NCBI RefSeq assembly: GCF_031119335.1
Contig: NZ_JAVHXT010000006.1
Span: 124,001-188,000, forward strand
Direction: 5' to 3'
From: Pedobacter sp.
GTDB lineage: Bacteria; Bacteroidota; Bacteroidia; Sphingobacteriales; Sphingobacteriaceae
DNA length: 64,000 nucleotides
Position 1 is the first letter of the stretch. Each line of letters begins with the position of its first letter. Below are positions 15,706 to 25,578 of the stretch, one piece after another. Both the position numbers and the translations under genes were made by a program. Below the pieces are notes generated by a model that was given only the letters and a program-made list of their open reading frames with translations, did not search any database and was not told the origin of the DNA.

Positions 15706-16950
15706 ATGTCTAACATCGCGATAAAAGCCGAAAACCTTTCCAAAGCCTACCAATTAGGAGAAATTGGCACAGGTACCATTAGCCGAGATTTGGAACGTTG
15801 GTATGCCCGCATTCGTGGCAAGGAAGATCCATTTTTACGTATCGGCGAAACTAACGACCGCACCAGCAAAGGCGCTTCAGACGTTGTATGGTCACTAAAG
15901 GATATTAATTTCGAAATTGAGCGGGGCGATGCCGTGGGTATTATTGGACGTAATGGCGCAGGTAAAAGTACCTTATTAAAAGTATTAAGCCGTGTCACCT
16001 CCCCTACATCTGGCCGTATTACCGGTAAAGGTCGTATCGCTTCTTTGTTAGAAGTAGGTACTGGTTTCCACCCAGAACTCACTGGCCGTGAAAATATTTA
16101 CTTGAACGGTGCCATATTGGGTATGCGCAAAAAGGAAATTACTCGCAAATTCGATGAAATTGTAGATTTTGCAGGCGTAGAACGTTATATAGATACTCCT
16201 GTAAAACGTTACTCTAGCGGTATGTATGTGCGTTTAGCTTTCGCTGTAGCTGCCCATTTAGAAAGTGAAATTTTAATTGTAGACGAGGTATTAGCTGTTG
16301 GCGACGCTGAATTTCAAAAAAAGTGCTTGGGTAAAATGGGCGAAGTAAGTAAAGGGGAAGGTAGAACGGTACTATTTGTGAGCCATAATATGGGGAGCGT
16401 TTATAAGCTTTGCAAAAAATCAATGATTCTAAACTTTGGAAAACTAACTAATATAGGGGATACAAGCTCAATAATCCCAGAATATCTTCAGTTACAAAAT
16501 GAAAATGAAATTACAAAAAGTACTTTAGATGATAATTATGTTATAGAAGAGTTATGCTTTAGCAATACACAACTCCATAGTCTAGAAGATATCCAACTAA
16601 ATATCAGAATTAGATCTAGCGAAGAAAGAACTATATTTTCTCTCACACCATTAATTTATAATGAATTTAATCAAAGAGTAGCTATCATTGATCTAAGAAA
16701 TGACTTAGGGTCAAGTGTTCGCATAGCTTCCGATGGAGCATTGAATATCAAAATTGCAATCAAGGACTGCCCATTAATAGAGGGGAAATATCAGTTAGGT
16801 TTTTATCTTCAAGATAATATAATTTCAAAAAATATCCTTGGGGTATACAACTTTGAAATTCTATCGGCAATTAATAACGATAACGATTTAACCTTTGAAT
16901 ATGACCCTTCGGTACGCGGTCTAATGAATCTACAAACTAAAATTATTTAA
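15706..16950 (+). CDS. ABC transporter ATP-binding protein of polysaccharide export (Wzt-like)
   Basis: The 414-residue protein has an ATPase domain with Walker A GRNGAGKST (about 81-89), signature YSSGM (about 167-172) and Walker B ILIVDE (about 189-194). A separate C-terminal beta-rich domain follows from about residue 255. In Wzt proteins that domain recognises the terminal modification of the exported O-polysaccharide. I chose the ATG after the hexanucleotide array because the longer upstream frame would only add a low-complexity LNLNLN stretch. The first two thirds have normal base composition; from about 16400 the gene becomes AT-rich like the cassette that follows. Partner of the Wzm-like permease at 13100. 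Confidence 0.92.
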   Translation: MSNIAIKAENLSKAYQLGEIGTGTISRDLERWYARIRGKEDPFLRIGETNDRTSKGASDVVWSLKDINFEIERGDAVGIIGRNGAGKSTLLKVLSRVTSPTSGRITGKGRIASLLEVGTGFHPELTGRENIYLNGAILGMRKKEITRKFDEIVDFAGVERYIDTPVKRYSSGMYVRLAFAVAAHLESEILIVDEVLAVGDAEFQKKCLGKMGEVSKGEGRTVLFVSHNMGSVYKLCKKSMILNFGKLTNIGDTSSIIPEYLQLQNENEITKSTLDDNYVIEELCFSNTQLHSLEDIQLNIRIRSSEERTIFSLTPLIYNEFNQRVAIIDLRNDLGSSVRIASDGALNIKIAIKDCPLIEGKYQLGFYLQDNIISKNILGVYNFEILSAINNDNDLTFEYDPSVRGLMNLQTKII

Positions 16951-17747
16951 TGATACAGATCATCAAAAAAATTATCAAAAGAACCTTTTTCAAATGGTAT
17001 TGGAATTTAAAAGGCACTTTTCCTTACTATAAGCATCAGGTTTACTTCCCTAAAAATAGTGTAATATTCCTTCGAGCTATAGAAGAAGGAATATATGAAA
17101 TGGACAATGTTAAAATTCTAAATAATTTGGTTAGAGATAACACATACACTTTTGACATAGGAGCAAATATAGGTCTAATGGCTATACCTATATTGTCTAG
17201 AAATAGTAATAATCATGTGATTTCTATAGAACCTTCCCCTAGTTCATTCCCTTTTCTATCAAAAACTCACAAAAGCAGTAATTTCAATAAGCAGTGGCAT
17301 CTAATAAACAAAGCCGTTTCAAACAAAAGTGGTACAATCGACTTTCAAATTGCAACAACAGAAAATGCTGCTTACGAAAGTGTAATGAATACTTCTCGTA
17401 CAAATTTTATTAACTCTATACAAGTTGACTGCACAACAATTGATGAGATATGGAATTCGTTTAATAACCCAGAGATTTCCTTCATTAAAATTGATATTGA
17501 AGGAGCAGACTTATTAGCGCTACACGGAGGCAAAGAGTGTATCAAAAAATGTAGGCCTTCAATATTAATGGAATGGAATAAAATAAATATAATCCCATTT
17601 AATCTATCAAATTTAGATCTTTTGAAATTCACAACAGACATAGATTATACAATATATGCACTACCTTATTTTAGCAAATGCACTACTATCAAAGATTTAG
17701 AATTATTATCTAAGATGGATGAAAATTTCTTACTTATTCCGAATTAG
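16950..17747 (+). CDS. FkbM family SAM-dependent methyltransferase
   Basis: The 265-residue protein has a Rossmann-type methyltransferase core with TFDIGANIGLMAIP (about 67-80), ISIEPSPSSFPFL (about 91-103) and the FkbM hallmark FIKIDIEGADLLALHGG (about 178-194). FkbM enzymes O-methylate sugars or polyketides, so methylation of a polysaccharide residue is likely. If it caps the chain, it could be the signal read by the C-terminal domain of the Wzt-like ATPase directly upstream; that link is inference. Its ATG overlaps the wzt stop in a TAATG junction. AT-rich. Confidence 0.88.
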   Translation: MIQIIKKIIKRTFFKWYWNLKGTFPYYKHQVYFPKNSVIFLRAIEEGIYEMDNVKILNNLVRDNTYTFDIGANIGLMAIPILSRNSNNHVISIEPSPSSFPFLSKTHKSSNFNKQWHLINKAVSNKSGTIDFQIATTENAAYESVMNTSRTNFINSIQVDCTTIDEIWNSFNNPEISFIKIDIEGADLLALHGGKECIKKCRPSILMEWNKINIIPFNLSNLDLLKFTTDIDYTIYALPYFSKCTTIKDLELLSKMDENFLLIPN

Positions 17748-18920
17748 ATGAGCGGAAGTTTACCTAAAATATTATATATATCGGATGTATCGGCTGTTAA
17801 TACTACTGGAGGTGAGTTAGTATTATTCCGGCTCTTAGAAAACTACCCTGGGGAAGTTCGAATCATTGAAAGCAATCTTAAGGAAAATGATGTTAATAAA
17901 AAACTACCAGTAGAATATGTTAAACTTAGATACCCTTTAAGTCGTCTTTATAAGACAAGATTTACCGCTGTTTATAATACATTAATCTATTTTCTATCAT
18001 ATTTCATACAAAAGAAATTGATGAAACTAATTAAAGACTATAGACCTGACATTATACTCTCTGTTTCTCATCACCTACTTTATATAAATGCATTTAAAGT
18101 TGCTGAAAAACGAAAAGTACCGTTCATCTGTATACATCATGACTACTTTTATCATTCCGTTGGACTACTGCAGTTTGCAAAGAAGCATTTAACAAGGGAT
18201 TTTCAACAATTATATACAAAATCTAAAAACCTCTGTGTTTCGGAATTTCTAAAAGAATTTTACGAAAATAAATTTGGCAAAACTGATGCAGAAATATTGT
18301 ACCCTCTCCAGCCATTAACAAGGGAACCGCCTCAAATAAATTTTTATGATAAACAAAAATTAACGTTTGGGTATTTGGGCTCGATAAATACTCCGGGATT
18401 AATAAATGACATGATTAAGTTTGCTCATGAAATTGAGACGTCTGGCCACAAATTAATTCTTCTTAGTAATATAACTTTAAATGTTCTTAGAGAAAATGGA
18501 TTAAAAACTAACAACATCGTAATAGGTGGATGGGTTGAAGCAAAAGATTTAGTTGAATATATTCAAAAAAATATTGACATTTTATTATTAATTCAAGATA
18601 TGTCAAAGTTCTCCAAACAAAGCGTGTCGACAAATTTCCCAAGTAAATTAGTTGATTATACTTTAACAGGTCTACCAATTGTAATTATTGGAAAAGAATA
18701 TTCAAGCGGAATTAAGTTTGCTAAAGCTAACCCCGAAATATTTTACACAGTGGAAGAAATTGCCTCTCAGCAAATAAAAAAATTAACGGACTGCTCGGTT
18801 GATTTTAATGTTAGAAGAAAGTTTGGAGAAAAGGCTTATAAATTTGGTAAAGAGAATTTTGCAAACCATATTATAAAAACAAAGTTCTATGGCTTTATTA
18901 AATCCTATCTTAATAGCTAA
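17748..18920 (+). CDS. Glycosyltransferase, probably GT4 family
   Basis: The 390-residue protein has a GT-B-like layout. The N-terminal domain begins LPKILYISDVSAVNTTGGELVLFRLL and contains the acceptor-side SVSHHLLYINAFKVAE. The C-terminal half includes LTFGYLGSINTPG and NFPSKLVDYTLTGLPIVI, resembling the donor-binding region, but the classic E-x7-E motif is weak. It starts on the base after the preceding stop codon. Role in the polysaccharide pathway follows from context; the donor is unknown. Confidence 0.75.
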   Translation: MSGSLPKILYISDVSAVNTTGGELVLFRLLENYPGEVRIIESNLKENDVNKKLPVEYVKLRYPLSRLYKTRFTAVYNTLIYFLSYFIQKKLMKLIKDYRPDIILSVSHHLLYINAFKVAEKRKVPFICIHHDYFYHSVGLLQFAKKHLTRDFQQLYTKSKNLCVSEFLKEFYENKFGKTDAEILYPLQPLTREPPQINFYDKQKLTFGYLGSINTPGLINDMIKFAHEIETSGHKLILLSNITLNVLRENGLKTNNIVIGGWVEAKDLVEYIQKNIDILLLIQDMSKFSKQSVSTNFPSKLVDYTLTGLPIVIIGKEYSSGIKFAKANPEIFYTVEEIASQQIKKLTDCSVDFNVRRKFGEKAYKFGKENFANHIIKTKFYGFIKSYLNS

Positions 18921-18941
18921 TAGATTTTCCTAAAAAACAAC

Positions 18942-19862
18942 ATGTTAGAAATCAACAACAGATATGTTTTAAACCTCTCCATTGTAATCCCAACATACAA
19001 CCGGCCTGAAATACTACAAAAAACCTTACAGAGTATATCGTTACAGCAACACCAACCATATGAAATAATAATTATTGATGGCTCTAAAGATTTTGAGAAA
19101 TCCACTTCGTCGATGTGGCCAAACTTATCAAGTATAATAGTTCACGAGAAAGCTATAGAATTAGGAGCAGCAAAACAACGCAATCAGGGTATCGCACTTG
19201 CAAACACAGATATTATCGGGTTCTTTGATGACGATATCATTCTAGAAAAGGATTGCATTAAAATTTTATGGGATGGTTTACAAAAACACCAGAATTGCGG
19301 CGGAATAAATGCCGTAATTACAAATCAATCTTATCATAATCTTGGTAGCATAAGCAAAATGTTTTATAGGTTATTAGGGGGTGACACTTCGAAGTCCCTT
19401 GCAGGCAAATGCATTGGTCCAGCAATTTGCTTTCTTCCTTCTTTAGAAACAAAAGTAGAGTATGCAGAAGTGGATTGGCTGAACTTGGGATGCACTTTTT
19501 ACCGCAAAGATGCACTGCCAAAACCTGTGTTTGACCATCATTTCGTTGGTTACTCCTTGATGGAAGATTTAGCTTTGTCACTTCGAGTTGGTCAGAACTG
19601 GAAATTAATAACTGCAAGCCAAGCTCACATTTATCACGATAGCCAGCCAAGTGAGGGTAAAAGCAATATTTTCATCAATTCAGAAATGGAGTTGGTAAAC
19701 CGATTTTACATAATGAAACATATCCGAAATCAAACAGGATTAAAAGACTATGTTAAATTATTTCTGCAACAATTGTTTTCTGCCGTAAGTTCAAAGAAGA
19801 TTCTATCTATAAAATATTTAAAAGGAAAATATTCCGCATTAAAGAAAATACAAAAAATTTGA
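18942..19862 (+). CDS. GT2 family glycosyltransferase
   Basis: The 306-residue protein has LSIVIPTYNRPEILQKTLQSI near the start, IIIDGSKD, GAAKQRNQGIALA (about 73-85) and the metal-binding FFDDD (about 93-97), followed by the acceptor-region VDWLNLGCTFYRKD and a Glu-Asp catalytic pair in SLMEDLALS. These place it with GT2 enzymes such as rhamnosyl and galactosyl transferases. The last four bases overlap the TTG start of the next GT2 gene. Confidence 0.87.
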   Translation: MLEINNRYVLNLSIVIPTYNRPEILQKTLQSISLQQHQPYEIIIIDGSKDFEKSTSSMWPNLSSIIVHEKAIELGAAKQRNQGIALANTDIIGFFDDDIILEKDCIKILWDGLQKHQNCGGINAVITNQSYHNLGSISKMFYRLLGGDTSKSLAGKCIGPAICFLPSLETKVEYAEVDWLNLGCTFYRKDALPKPVFDHHFVGYSLMEDLALSLRVGQNWKLITASQAHIYHDSQPSEGKSNIFINSEMELVNRFYIMKHIRNQTGLKDYVKLFLQQLFSAVSSKKILSIKYLKGKYSALKKIQKI

Positions 19863-20722
19863 AAATCTTAATAGGTATAACCTCTAAAAATAGAGCTTCT
19901 ATTTTGCCTAAATCAATTAAGTCGGCATTAAGCCAAGATTACTTAAATAAAGAAATTTGGGTATATGATGATGCTTCTACTGATGAAACAAAAAATCTGG
20001 AAAGTTTATATCCTCAAGTAAATTGGCTTTTCTCTGATTTGCCTAATGGTTACTTATATGCCCGAAATCTTTTTATGCAGAAAGGAGGTTACGATTATTT
20101 TTGTAGTTTGGATGATGATGCTTGGTTTGTCGACCATACTGCAATTAGAAAAGCATTAGATCATATGCAAGCTAATCCCAATATTGGTGCATTAGGTTTT
20201 GATATGTTAACTCCTGATTCCCCGAAACGATGTAACGTTGTACCCTATATTATAGAGTCGAATAATTTCATCGGCTGTGGACATATTATTAATTTAAAAG
20301 CTGCAAAAAAAATAGGCTATTACACCCCTAATCCCGGTTTTTACGGTGGAGAAGAAAAAGACTTCTGCATCAGACTAATTAATGCTGGTTATAAAGTAGT
20401 GAATTATAAAAGCATGTACGTTTGGCATGAAAAAACGATGCTTTCAAGAGACTTAGCTAACCAACATCTCTCGGGAGTTTGTAATGATTTAGTATTTACT
20501 TACCGAAGAGCACCGTTATTCATTTTAATTCCATCTATTTTAATTAAATTCTACAAGCACTTAAAGTTTTCATTAACCTACAAAAAAGAACCGCTGCTAA
20601 AACCATGTTTACAAGGCTTCAGATTTTTCTTTAAGTGGTTAATAACAGGAAAAACTCACAGAAATCCTGTTAGCTTAAATGCTTTTACAACTTTTATTAA
20701 ACTAGGAAAAAGATCCTCATGA
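19859..20722 (+). CDS. GT2 family glycosyltransferase
   Basis: The 287-residue protein starts ILIGITSKNRASILPKSIKSAL and carries VYDDASTDET (35-44), RNLFMQKGGYDYFCSLDDDAW (about 69-89, metal-binding DDD) and GGEEKDFCIRL (about 164-174), which holds the likely catalytic base. A TTG start that overlaps the previous gene by 4 bp is the only one that includes the first strand of the fold. The 3' end overlaps the acyltransferase gene by 4 bp. Confidence 0.86.
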   Translation: MKILIGITSKNRASILPKSIKSALSQDYLNKEIWVYDDASTDETKNLESLYPQVNWLFSDLPNGYLYARNLFMQKGGYDYFCSLDDDAWFVDHTAIRKALDHMQANPNIGALGFDMLTPDSPKRCNVVPYIIESNNFIGCGHIINLKAAKKIGYYTPNPGFYGGEEKDFCIRLINAGYKVVNYKSMYVWHEKTMLSRDLANQHLSGVCNDLVFTYRRAPLFILIPSILIKFYKHLKFSLTYKKEPLLKPCLQGFRFFFKWLITGKTHRNPVSLNAFTTFIKLGKRSS

Positions 20723-21282
20723 AATATTTTATAGAATCTTTATTTTTTAGAATTCCGAACAGTATTAAAAGCAGATTTAAAATATTAATTTACCGATTTC
20801 TAGGGGCTAGAATAGGTAAAAAAAATCGTTTTGAAAAAGGATTATTACGTCGAGCCACACAGATAGAAATAACAGATCACAATACTTTTACCTCTACGTA
20901 CAAACTTTGGCCAGAGGATACCGCTTTTTCAGGAAAAAGAATAATCATAGGCTCTTATAACTATTTCAACAAAAATATGATGCTAGATGCCTGTGGTATG
21001 ATACAAATAGGCGATTATAACATGTTCGGTCCTGACGTTTATATCACCGATTCCAATCACACTTTTGGCGATGGTATATCGCCGCAAAAAGCACCTATGC
21101 AACGTGGAAAAGTAAAAATCGGCAACCACTGTTGGATTGGAGCAAAAACGATTATCTTAAAAGATGTAGAGTTAGGAGACTATTGTGTGGTTGGTGCTGG
21201 TTCGGTAGTGACTAAAAGCTTCCCAAATGGCTCAATTATAGGTGGCGTTCCTGCAAAACATTTAAGTAAAAAAACCGAATAG
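20719..21282 (+). CDS. Left-handed beta-helix acetyltransferase (WcaF/LacA type)
   Basis: The 187-residue protein contains isoleucine-patch hexapeptide repeats forming a left-handed beta-helix, for example IGDYNMFGPDVYITDSNH (about 97-114, with the loop histidine) and IGNHCWIGAKTIILKDVELG (about 134-153), ending VGAGSVVTKSFPNGSIIGGVPAK. Trimeric enzymes of this type transfer acetyl groups from acetyl-CoA to sugar hydroxyls. It probably O-acetylates a residue of the polysaccharide. An ATGA overlap ties it to the preceding GT2 gene. Confidence 0.9.
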   Translation: MKYFIESLFFRIPNSIKSRFKILIYRFLGARIGKKNRFEKGLLRRATQIEITDHNTFTSTYKLWPEDTAFSGKRIIIGSYNYFNKNMMLDACGMIQIGDYNMFGPDVYITDSNHTFGDGISPQKAPMQRGKVKIGNHCWIGAKTIILKDVELGDYCVVGAGSVVTKSFPNGSIIGGVPAKHLSKKTE

Positions 21283-21283
21283 T

Positions 21284-22006
21284 ATGTTAACACCACAACA
21301 AATACAAGAAACATATTACGCCAAAACTTCTGAACAATATGATAAAATGCATCTCTTGGAAGGGAATGACCTTGAACATGATTTAGCATTGCATTATCTA
21401 ATTTCGCTAATTAAGAAGTTTAAAATTAAATCAATTCTTGACGTAGGTGCCGGAACAGGAAGAGCCATCTCATTTTTAAAGAGCAATTTTCCGTATCTAA
21501 AAATTATTGGCATTGAGCCTGTAAAAGAACTTCGGTTAATAGGCTATTCGAAAGGTTTAAAAGAAAATGAGCTCATTGAAGGGAATGGTTATAAAATAAA
21601 TTTTGAAGATAATTCAATAGATCTCGTATGCGAGTTTGGCATACTACATCACGTTGAGACACCTTCTCAAGTAATCAAGGAAATGGTACGAGTTTCCAAG
21701 AAAGGTATTTTTATTTCTGACTCCAATAATTTTGGGCAAGGTTCTCTTCTAAGCAGAACAATCAAGCAATCACTAAATGCACTAAAATTATGGCCAGCTT
21801 ACAACTGGCTGCGAACAAAAGGAAAAAAATATCAAATATCGGAGGGAGACGGGTTATTTTATTCCTATTCAATATTTACGGACTTTAAGTTAATTAAAAA
21901 TCATTATTACGACGTATACATATTAAGCACTACGAATACGAAAGGGATTAGTATCTACAGGAACTCGCCACACGGTGTAATATTTGCCTTTGATAAAATC
22001 TTATAA
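21284..22006 (+). CDS. Class I SAM-dependent methyltransferase
   Basis: The 240-residue protein has the SAM-binding motif SILDVGAGTGRAISFL (about 47-62), the acidic strand IIGIEPV, and LVCEFGILHHVETPSQVIKEM (about 110-130), as in UbiE/Methyltransf_11 enzymes. It begins one base after the acetyltransferase stop. A sugar or lipid-carrier methylation step in polysaccharide assembly is likely, but the substrate cannot be assigned. Confidence 0.87.
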   Translation: MLTPQQIQETYYAKTSEQYDKMHLLEGNDLEHDLALHYLISLIKKFKIKSILDVGAGTGRAISFLKSNFPYLKIIGIEPVKELRLIGYSKGLKENELIEGNGYKINFEDNSIDLVCEFGILHHVETPSQVIKEMVRVSKKGIFISDSNNFGQGSLLSRTIKQSLNALKLWPAYNWLRTKGKKYQISEGDGLFYSYSIFTDFKLIKNHYYDVYILSTTNTKGISIYRNSPHGVIFAFDKIL

Positions 22007-22015
22007 ACATTTAAA

Positions 22016-23128
22016 TTGAAAAAACATATCCAATTTCTAGACGGATTACGTGGCTTAGCTGCGCTTTATGTTTTAATAGGCCACGCTAGATGGCTTTTAT
22101 GGGAAGGCTTTCAACATGGGATTAATGTTCATCCCAATGACTATAGCCTTTTTGAGAAGCTTCAAGCTTACTTTTTCACGATATTTCGTTTTGGTCATAA
22201 TGCTGTGTTATTATTTTTTGTGTTATCTGGATTCGTAATTCATCTAAGCACACATAACTCTGCGAAAAGGCTGTCTGTAGATTCAAAATTTTGGATTAAA
22301 TATTTAAAAAACAGGATCAAACGTTTGTATCCAGCATTCATATTTGCTATTTTACTAACAGCTGCATTAGACTATATAGGCAATAATATTCTAAATTTCA
22401 GTAATTACAGAACTGGATCAATATATAGTTCTTTTCATTTGAATGAAGAAAATACATCGATAGCGACATTTCTCGGCAACTTACTTTTTTTAATGAGAAC
22501 TTATGTTCCTATTTTTGGCTCTAATGGGGCAACATGGTCACTTAGCTACGAATGGTGGTTTTATGTTATATACCCTTTTTTCTATTATACAGCAAAAAAA
22601 AATATAGTCTTAGCTACTATCTTACAAATAATCTTTTTTTGTTTAAGTTTTAAATTTCTTGATTGGCCTATCCAATTACTGCGTGATGTTTTTTCAATGA
22701 TGTTAATTTGGTGGTTGGGAGTGCTTTTAGCAGAAGTATATTTAAGAAAAATCAAAATTAATTTCACACATCTTTCTATATTAATTTTAATAATACCTTT
22801 CGTCATATACAAACCCTCTTCATCATACAATGATATTCTTTGGGGTTTAGGCCTAGTTGGATTGTTAAGTTTCTTTTTTTCACTGAATGAAAACAATATA
22901 CTTATTAAAGTCCTTATCAAACTCAAATGGCTTGGAGATTGTTCTTATACGATATATATTATCCATGTCCCAATATTAATTTTTGTACACAGCTATATTT
23001 TAGAAGTAAATAATCATAAGCTACCCCAACACTTTTGGTTTATTTATCCTTTCGTGGCTTCCATAGTTCTTATAAGCTATTTATTGTCAATGATAATAGA
23101 AAAGCCTTTTCTAAATAAAAGAAAGTAG
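22016..23128 (+). CDS. Acyltransferase 3 family membrane protein (OafA-like)
   Basis: The 370-residue protein has about ten transmembrane helices and the family signature FLDGLRGLAALYVLIGH (6-22), with the catalytic-region arginine in KNRIKRLYPAF and the histidine after the first helix. OafA-type proteins move acyl groups across the membrane onto O-antigen or other glycans. A TTG start is used here; no ATG allows the conserved first helix to be translated. Like its neighbours it is AT-rich. Confidence 0.9.
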   Translation: MKKHIQFLDGLRGLAALYVLIGHARWLLWEGFQHGINVHPNDYSLFEKLQAYFFTIFRFGHNAVLLFFVLSGFVIHLSTHNSAKRLSVDSKFWIKYLKNRIKRLYPAFIFAILLTAALDYIGNNILNFSNYRTGSIYSSFHLNEENTSIATFLGNLLFLMRTYVPIFGSNGATWSLSYEWWFYVIYPFFYYTAKKNIVLATILQIIFFCLSFKFLDWPIQLLRDVFSMMLIWWLGVLLAEVYLRKIKINFTHLSILILIIPFVIYKPSSSYNDILWGLGLVGLLSFFFSLNENNILIKVLIKLKWLGDCSYTIYIIHVPILIFVHSYILEVNNHKLPQHFWFIYPFVASIVLISYLLSMIIEKPFLNKRK

Positions 23129-23137
23129 ATCTTAATT

Positions 23138-24355
23138 ATGCAATCTCCAAATATTACGATTGTACATCCTGGTACACAGCATTCTCCCCATCTAGCAAGA
23201 GAGCTCTATAATTTAAATTTATTAAAGTATTATGTAACGTCATTAGGCTTCGCGAAGAATTCATACTTGGAGAAAGTCGTGAAGTCACTTCCTATATTAA
23301 ATAGAAGATTATCACTTAGATTTTTCGATGGCCTTCCAAACAACAAGATTAAAACATACCCTTTGCCCGAATTGCAACTTCTTTTAAAAAAGAAAGTCAA
23401 TCCTTTGTTAGACGTCCGAAAAGAAATTAATAAAAGAAACGAAAAAATACAACTTTCAGTAAGTAAAGATTATATAAAAGAAAGTGATATCATAATTGGT
23501 TATGACACTTCCTCTTGGATAATCGCACAACGGGCGAAAGACATGGGAAAAACATTCATTCTCGACCAAACGACTTGTCATTCGAAAACGAAATCAGAAT
23601 ATATAACTAGGTTACGTAAAGAGTATCCCGAGTGGTATAATGATACTTTTCACGAAAACAAATCAATTCTTTTAGCACAAGAAAAGCTGGAACACGATTT
23701 AGCAGATTTGATTGTCGTGCCGAGTCGTTTTGTAAAAAATTCTCTTACGGAAAACGGCGTGGATTCAGAAAAAATTTTAATTAACCCATACGGCATTAAC
23801 AATCAACAATTTAAAGATATAAATATTAGAAATTATAGGCAAAAACTTGTATTCTTATTTGTTGGTTCTATTAATGCAAATAAAGGAGTTCCTGATCTCT
23901 TAAAAGTTTGGACCGAATTAAAGCTTGCTGATTGCGAACTCTGGGTAGCTGGATATGGCAACTTGCCTGAAAAAATTAAGCCATTACACCAATCCATTAA
24001 CTTTCTTGGTAAAATAGATAAAAATAAACTTCCTAATATTTACAATGAGGCTCATGTGTTCATATTTCCAAGTTATTTTGAAGGCCTAGCTCAAGTTCAA
24101 ATTGAAGCTCTTTCTTGTGGGCTTCCCGTCGTTGGAACTTATAATTCTGGAGCAACAGAATTAATAATTGCTGAAGAAAATGGTTTGGTTATCGAAGCTG
24201 GTAACATCGGCGAGTTAAAAAATGCAATAATTTGGTTTAATGAAAATAAAAATAAGCTTTCAGATATGTCAAGAAAATCTAAAATAGCTAGTGCAAACCA
24301 AACTTGGGAGAACTATGGAAATAGGTGGAAACATATTATTGAAAATCACATATAG
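23138..24355 (+). CDS. GT4 family glycosyltransferase
   Basis: The 405-residue GT-B protein has a C-terminal donor domain with LVFLFVGSINANKGVPDLLK and the retaining signature FPSYFEGLAQVQIEALSCG (about 308-326), followed by LPVVGTYNSGATELI. The N-terminal half begins ITIVHPGTQHSPHLARELYN. It likely builds the repeat unit of the polysaccharide. Spacing to both neighbours is under 30 bp, consistent with one operon. Confidence 0.87.
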   Translation: MQSPNITIVHPGTQHSPHLARELYNLNLLKYYVTSLGFAKNSYLEKVVKSLPILNRRLSLRFFDGLPNNKIKTYPLPELQLLLKKKVNPLLDVRKEINKRNEKIQLSVSKDYIKESDIIIGYDTSSWIIAQRAKDMGKTFILDQTTCHSKTKSEYITRLRKEYPEWYNDTFHENKSILLAQEKLEHDLADLIVVPSRFVKNSLTENGVDSEKILINPYGINNQQFKDINIRNYRQKLVFLFVGSINANKGVPDLLKVWTELKLADCELWVAGYGNLPEKIKPLHQSINFLGKIDKNKLPNIYNEAHVFIFPSYFEGLAQVQIEALSCGLPVVGTYNSGATELIIAEENGLVIEAGNIGELKNAIIWFNENKNKLSDMSRKSKIASANQTWENYGNRWKHIIENHI

Positions 24356-24381
24356 TTTTTTTTAAACCTCTAATATAATAT

Positions 24382-25578
24382 ATGCTCGTAATTTTTGCCA
24401 CCCATCCCATTCAATATCAGGTACCATTATGGAAAAAAATGACCGATGCTGGCATTAATTTAGAAGTGTGGTACTTTACCGATTTTGGAACGAAAAAAAG
24501 TTACGATGTACAATTTGATAAATCTTTCAGCTGGGATTTACCGATGCTGGAAGGATATAAATATCGCTTTTTAGAGGTAAACGCAGGTGCAGTTCCAAAC
24601 AAAGGATTTAAAAGTATTTTCATTAGGGAGAATATCAAAAAAAAACTAAGAGAGTGCAAAGCTACACACGTATACATCAATGGATGGCAAGTTTTTGCTT
24701 ATTGGCAGGCATTATGGGCTGCAAAGTCTATAGGATTGATTACAATTTTTAAAGGGGAAAGCAACGATCTCAAACCAGAAAGCAAATGGAAATGGCCAAT
24801 AAAGAAATTGCTATTAGCTAATTTTTTTAAGAAAATCGATCATTTTCTTTATATAGGCGAAGCAAATAAAAGGCTTTACAAGAAATATAAGATTAAAGAC
24901 GAAAAATTGCTGCCTGGTCTATATTGTATAGACAATGATAGATTCAAAGAGCAAGCAGGAAAACTTTATTCTCACAAATATACCCTACGAAAACAATGGG
25001 GCATTCCCTCTAATTCATTTTGCATTCTATTCTCAGGGAAGTTTATCGAAAAAAAAAGACCCTTAGACATTATTTATGCTGCCAAACAGCTGTCTGCTAA
25101 CAAACTTAACATTCATCTTCTATACGTTGGCGATGGAGTCCTTTACCCCGAGATTAAAAAGGAGGCCAATATTATATTTGATAAGGAACTTGGACTAGTA
25201 AACAGTTGCAAAGAAAATGAATTAAACATTTCAATTACAGGGTTTCTAAATCAAACGGAGATACCTAAAGCTTACGCAGTAGCAGATTGTTTAGTACTCC
25301 CATCAAACTTTGGTGAAACTTGGGGACTTGTTGTGAATGAGGCTATGGCTTCTGGTTGCCAGGTGATAATATCCAATTCTTGTGGCTCTGCAGAAGACAT
25401 TGGATTAAAATTGGGAAATAAACACGTTTATCACACTGGCGAAATAGATCAACTTTATCAATCAATTTTACATTCAATGTCCAACAAAAAAAGTAGTCAA
25501 GAACTTTATAAAATAATTAGTCAATATTCTTACGACAGCACTATTAGCGCCGTAAAAAAAATCATGACATGCCGTTAA
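24382..25578 (+). CDS. GT4 family glycosyltransferase
   Basis: The 398-residue protein starts LVIFATHPIQYQVPLWKKM and has KSIGLITIFKGESND in the acceptor domain and ILFSGKFIEKKRPLDII plus LPSNFGETWGLVVNEAMASG (about 306-325) in the donor domain. The family pattern of the opening HPIQYQVPLW is common to bacterial GT4 enzymes in O-antigen loci. Its end overlaps the following gene by 10 bp. Confidence 0.87.
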   Translation: MLVIFATHPIQYQVPLWKKMTDAGINLEVWYFTDFGTKKSYDVQFDKSFSWDLPMLEGYKYRFLEVNAGAVPNKGFKSIFIRENIKKKLRECKATHVYINGWQVFAYWQALWAAKSIGLITIFKGESNDLKPESKWKWPIKKLLLANFFKKIDHFLYIGEANKRLYKKYKIKDEKLLPGLYCIDNDRFKEQAGKLYSHKYTLRKQWGIPSNSFCILFSGKFIEKKRPLDIIYAAKQLSANKLNIHLLYVGDGVLYPEIKKEANIIFDKELGLVNSCKENELNISITGFLNQTEIPKAYAVADCLVLPSNFGETWGLVVNEAMASGCQVIISNSCGSAEDIGLKLGNKHVYHTGEIDQLYQSILHSMSNKKSSQELYKIISQYSYDSTISAVKKIMTCR

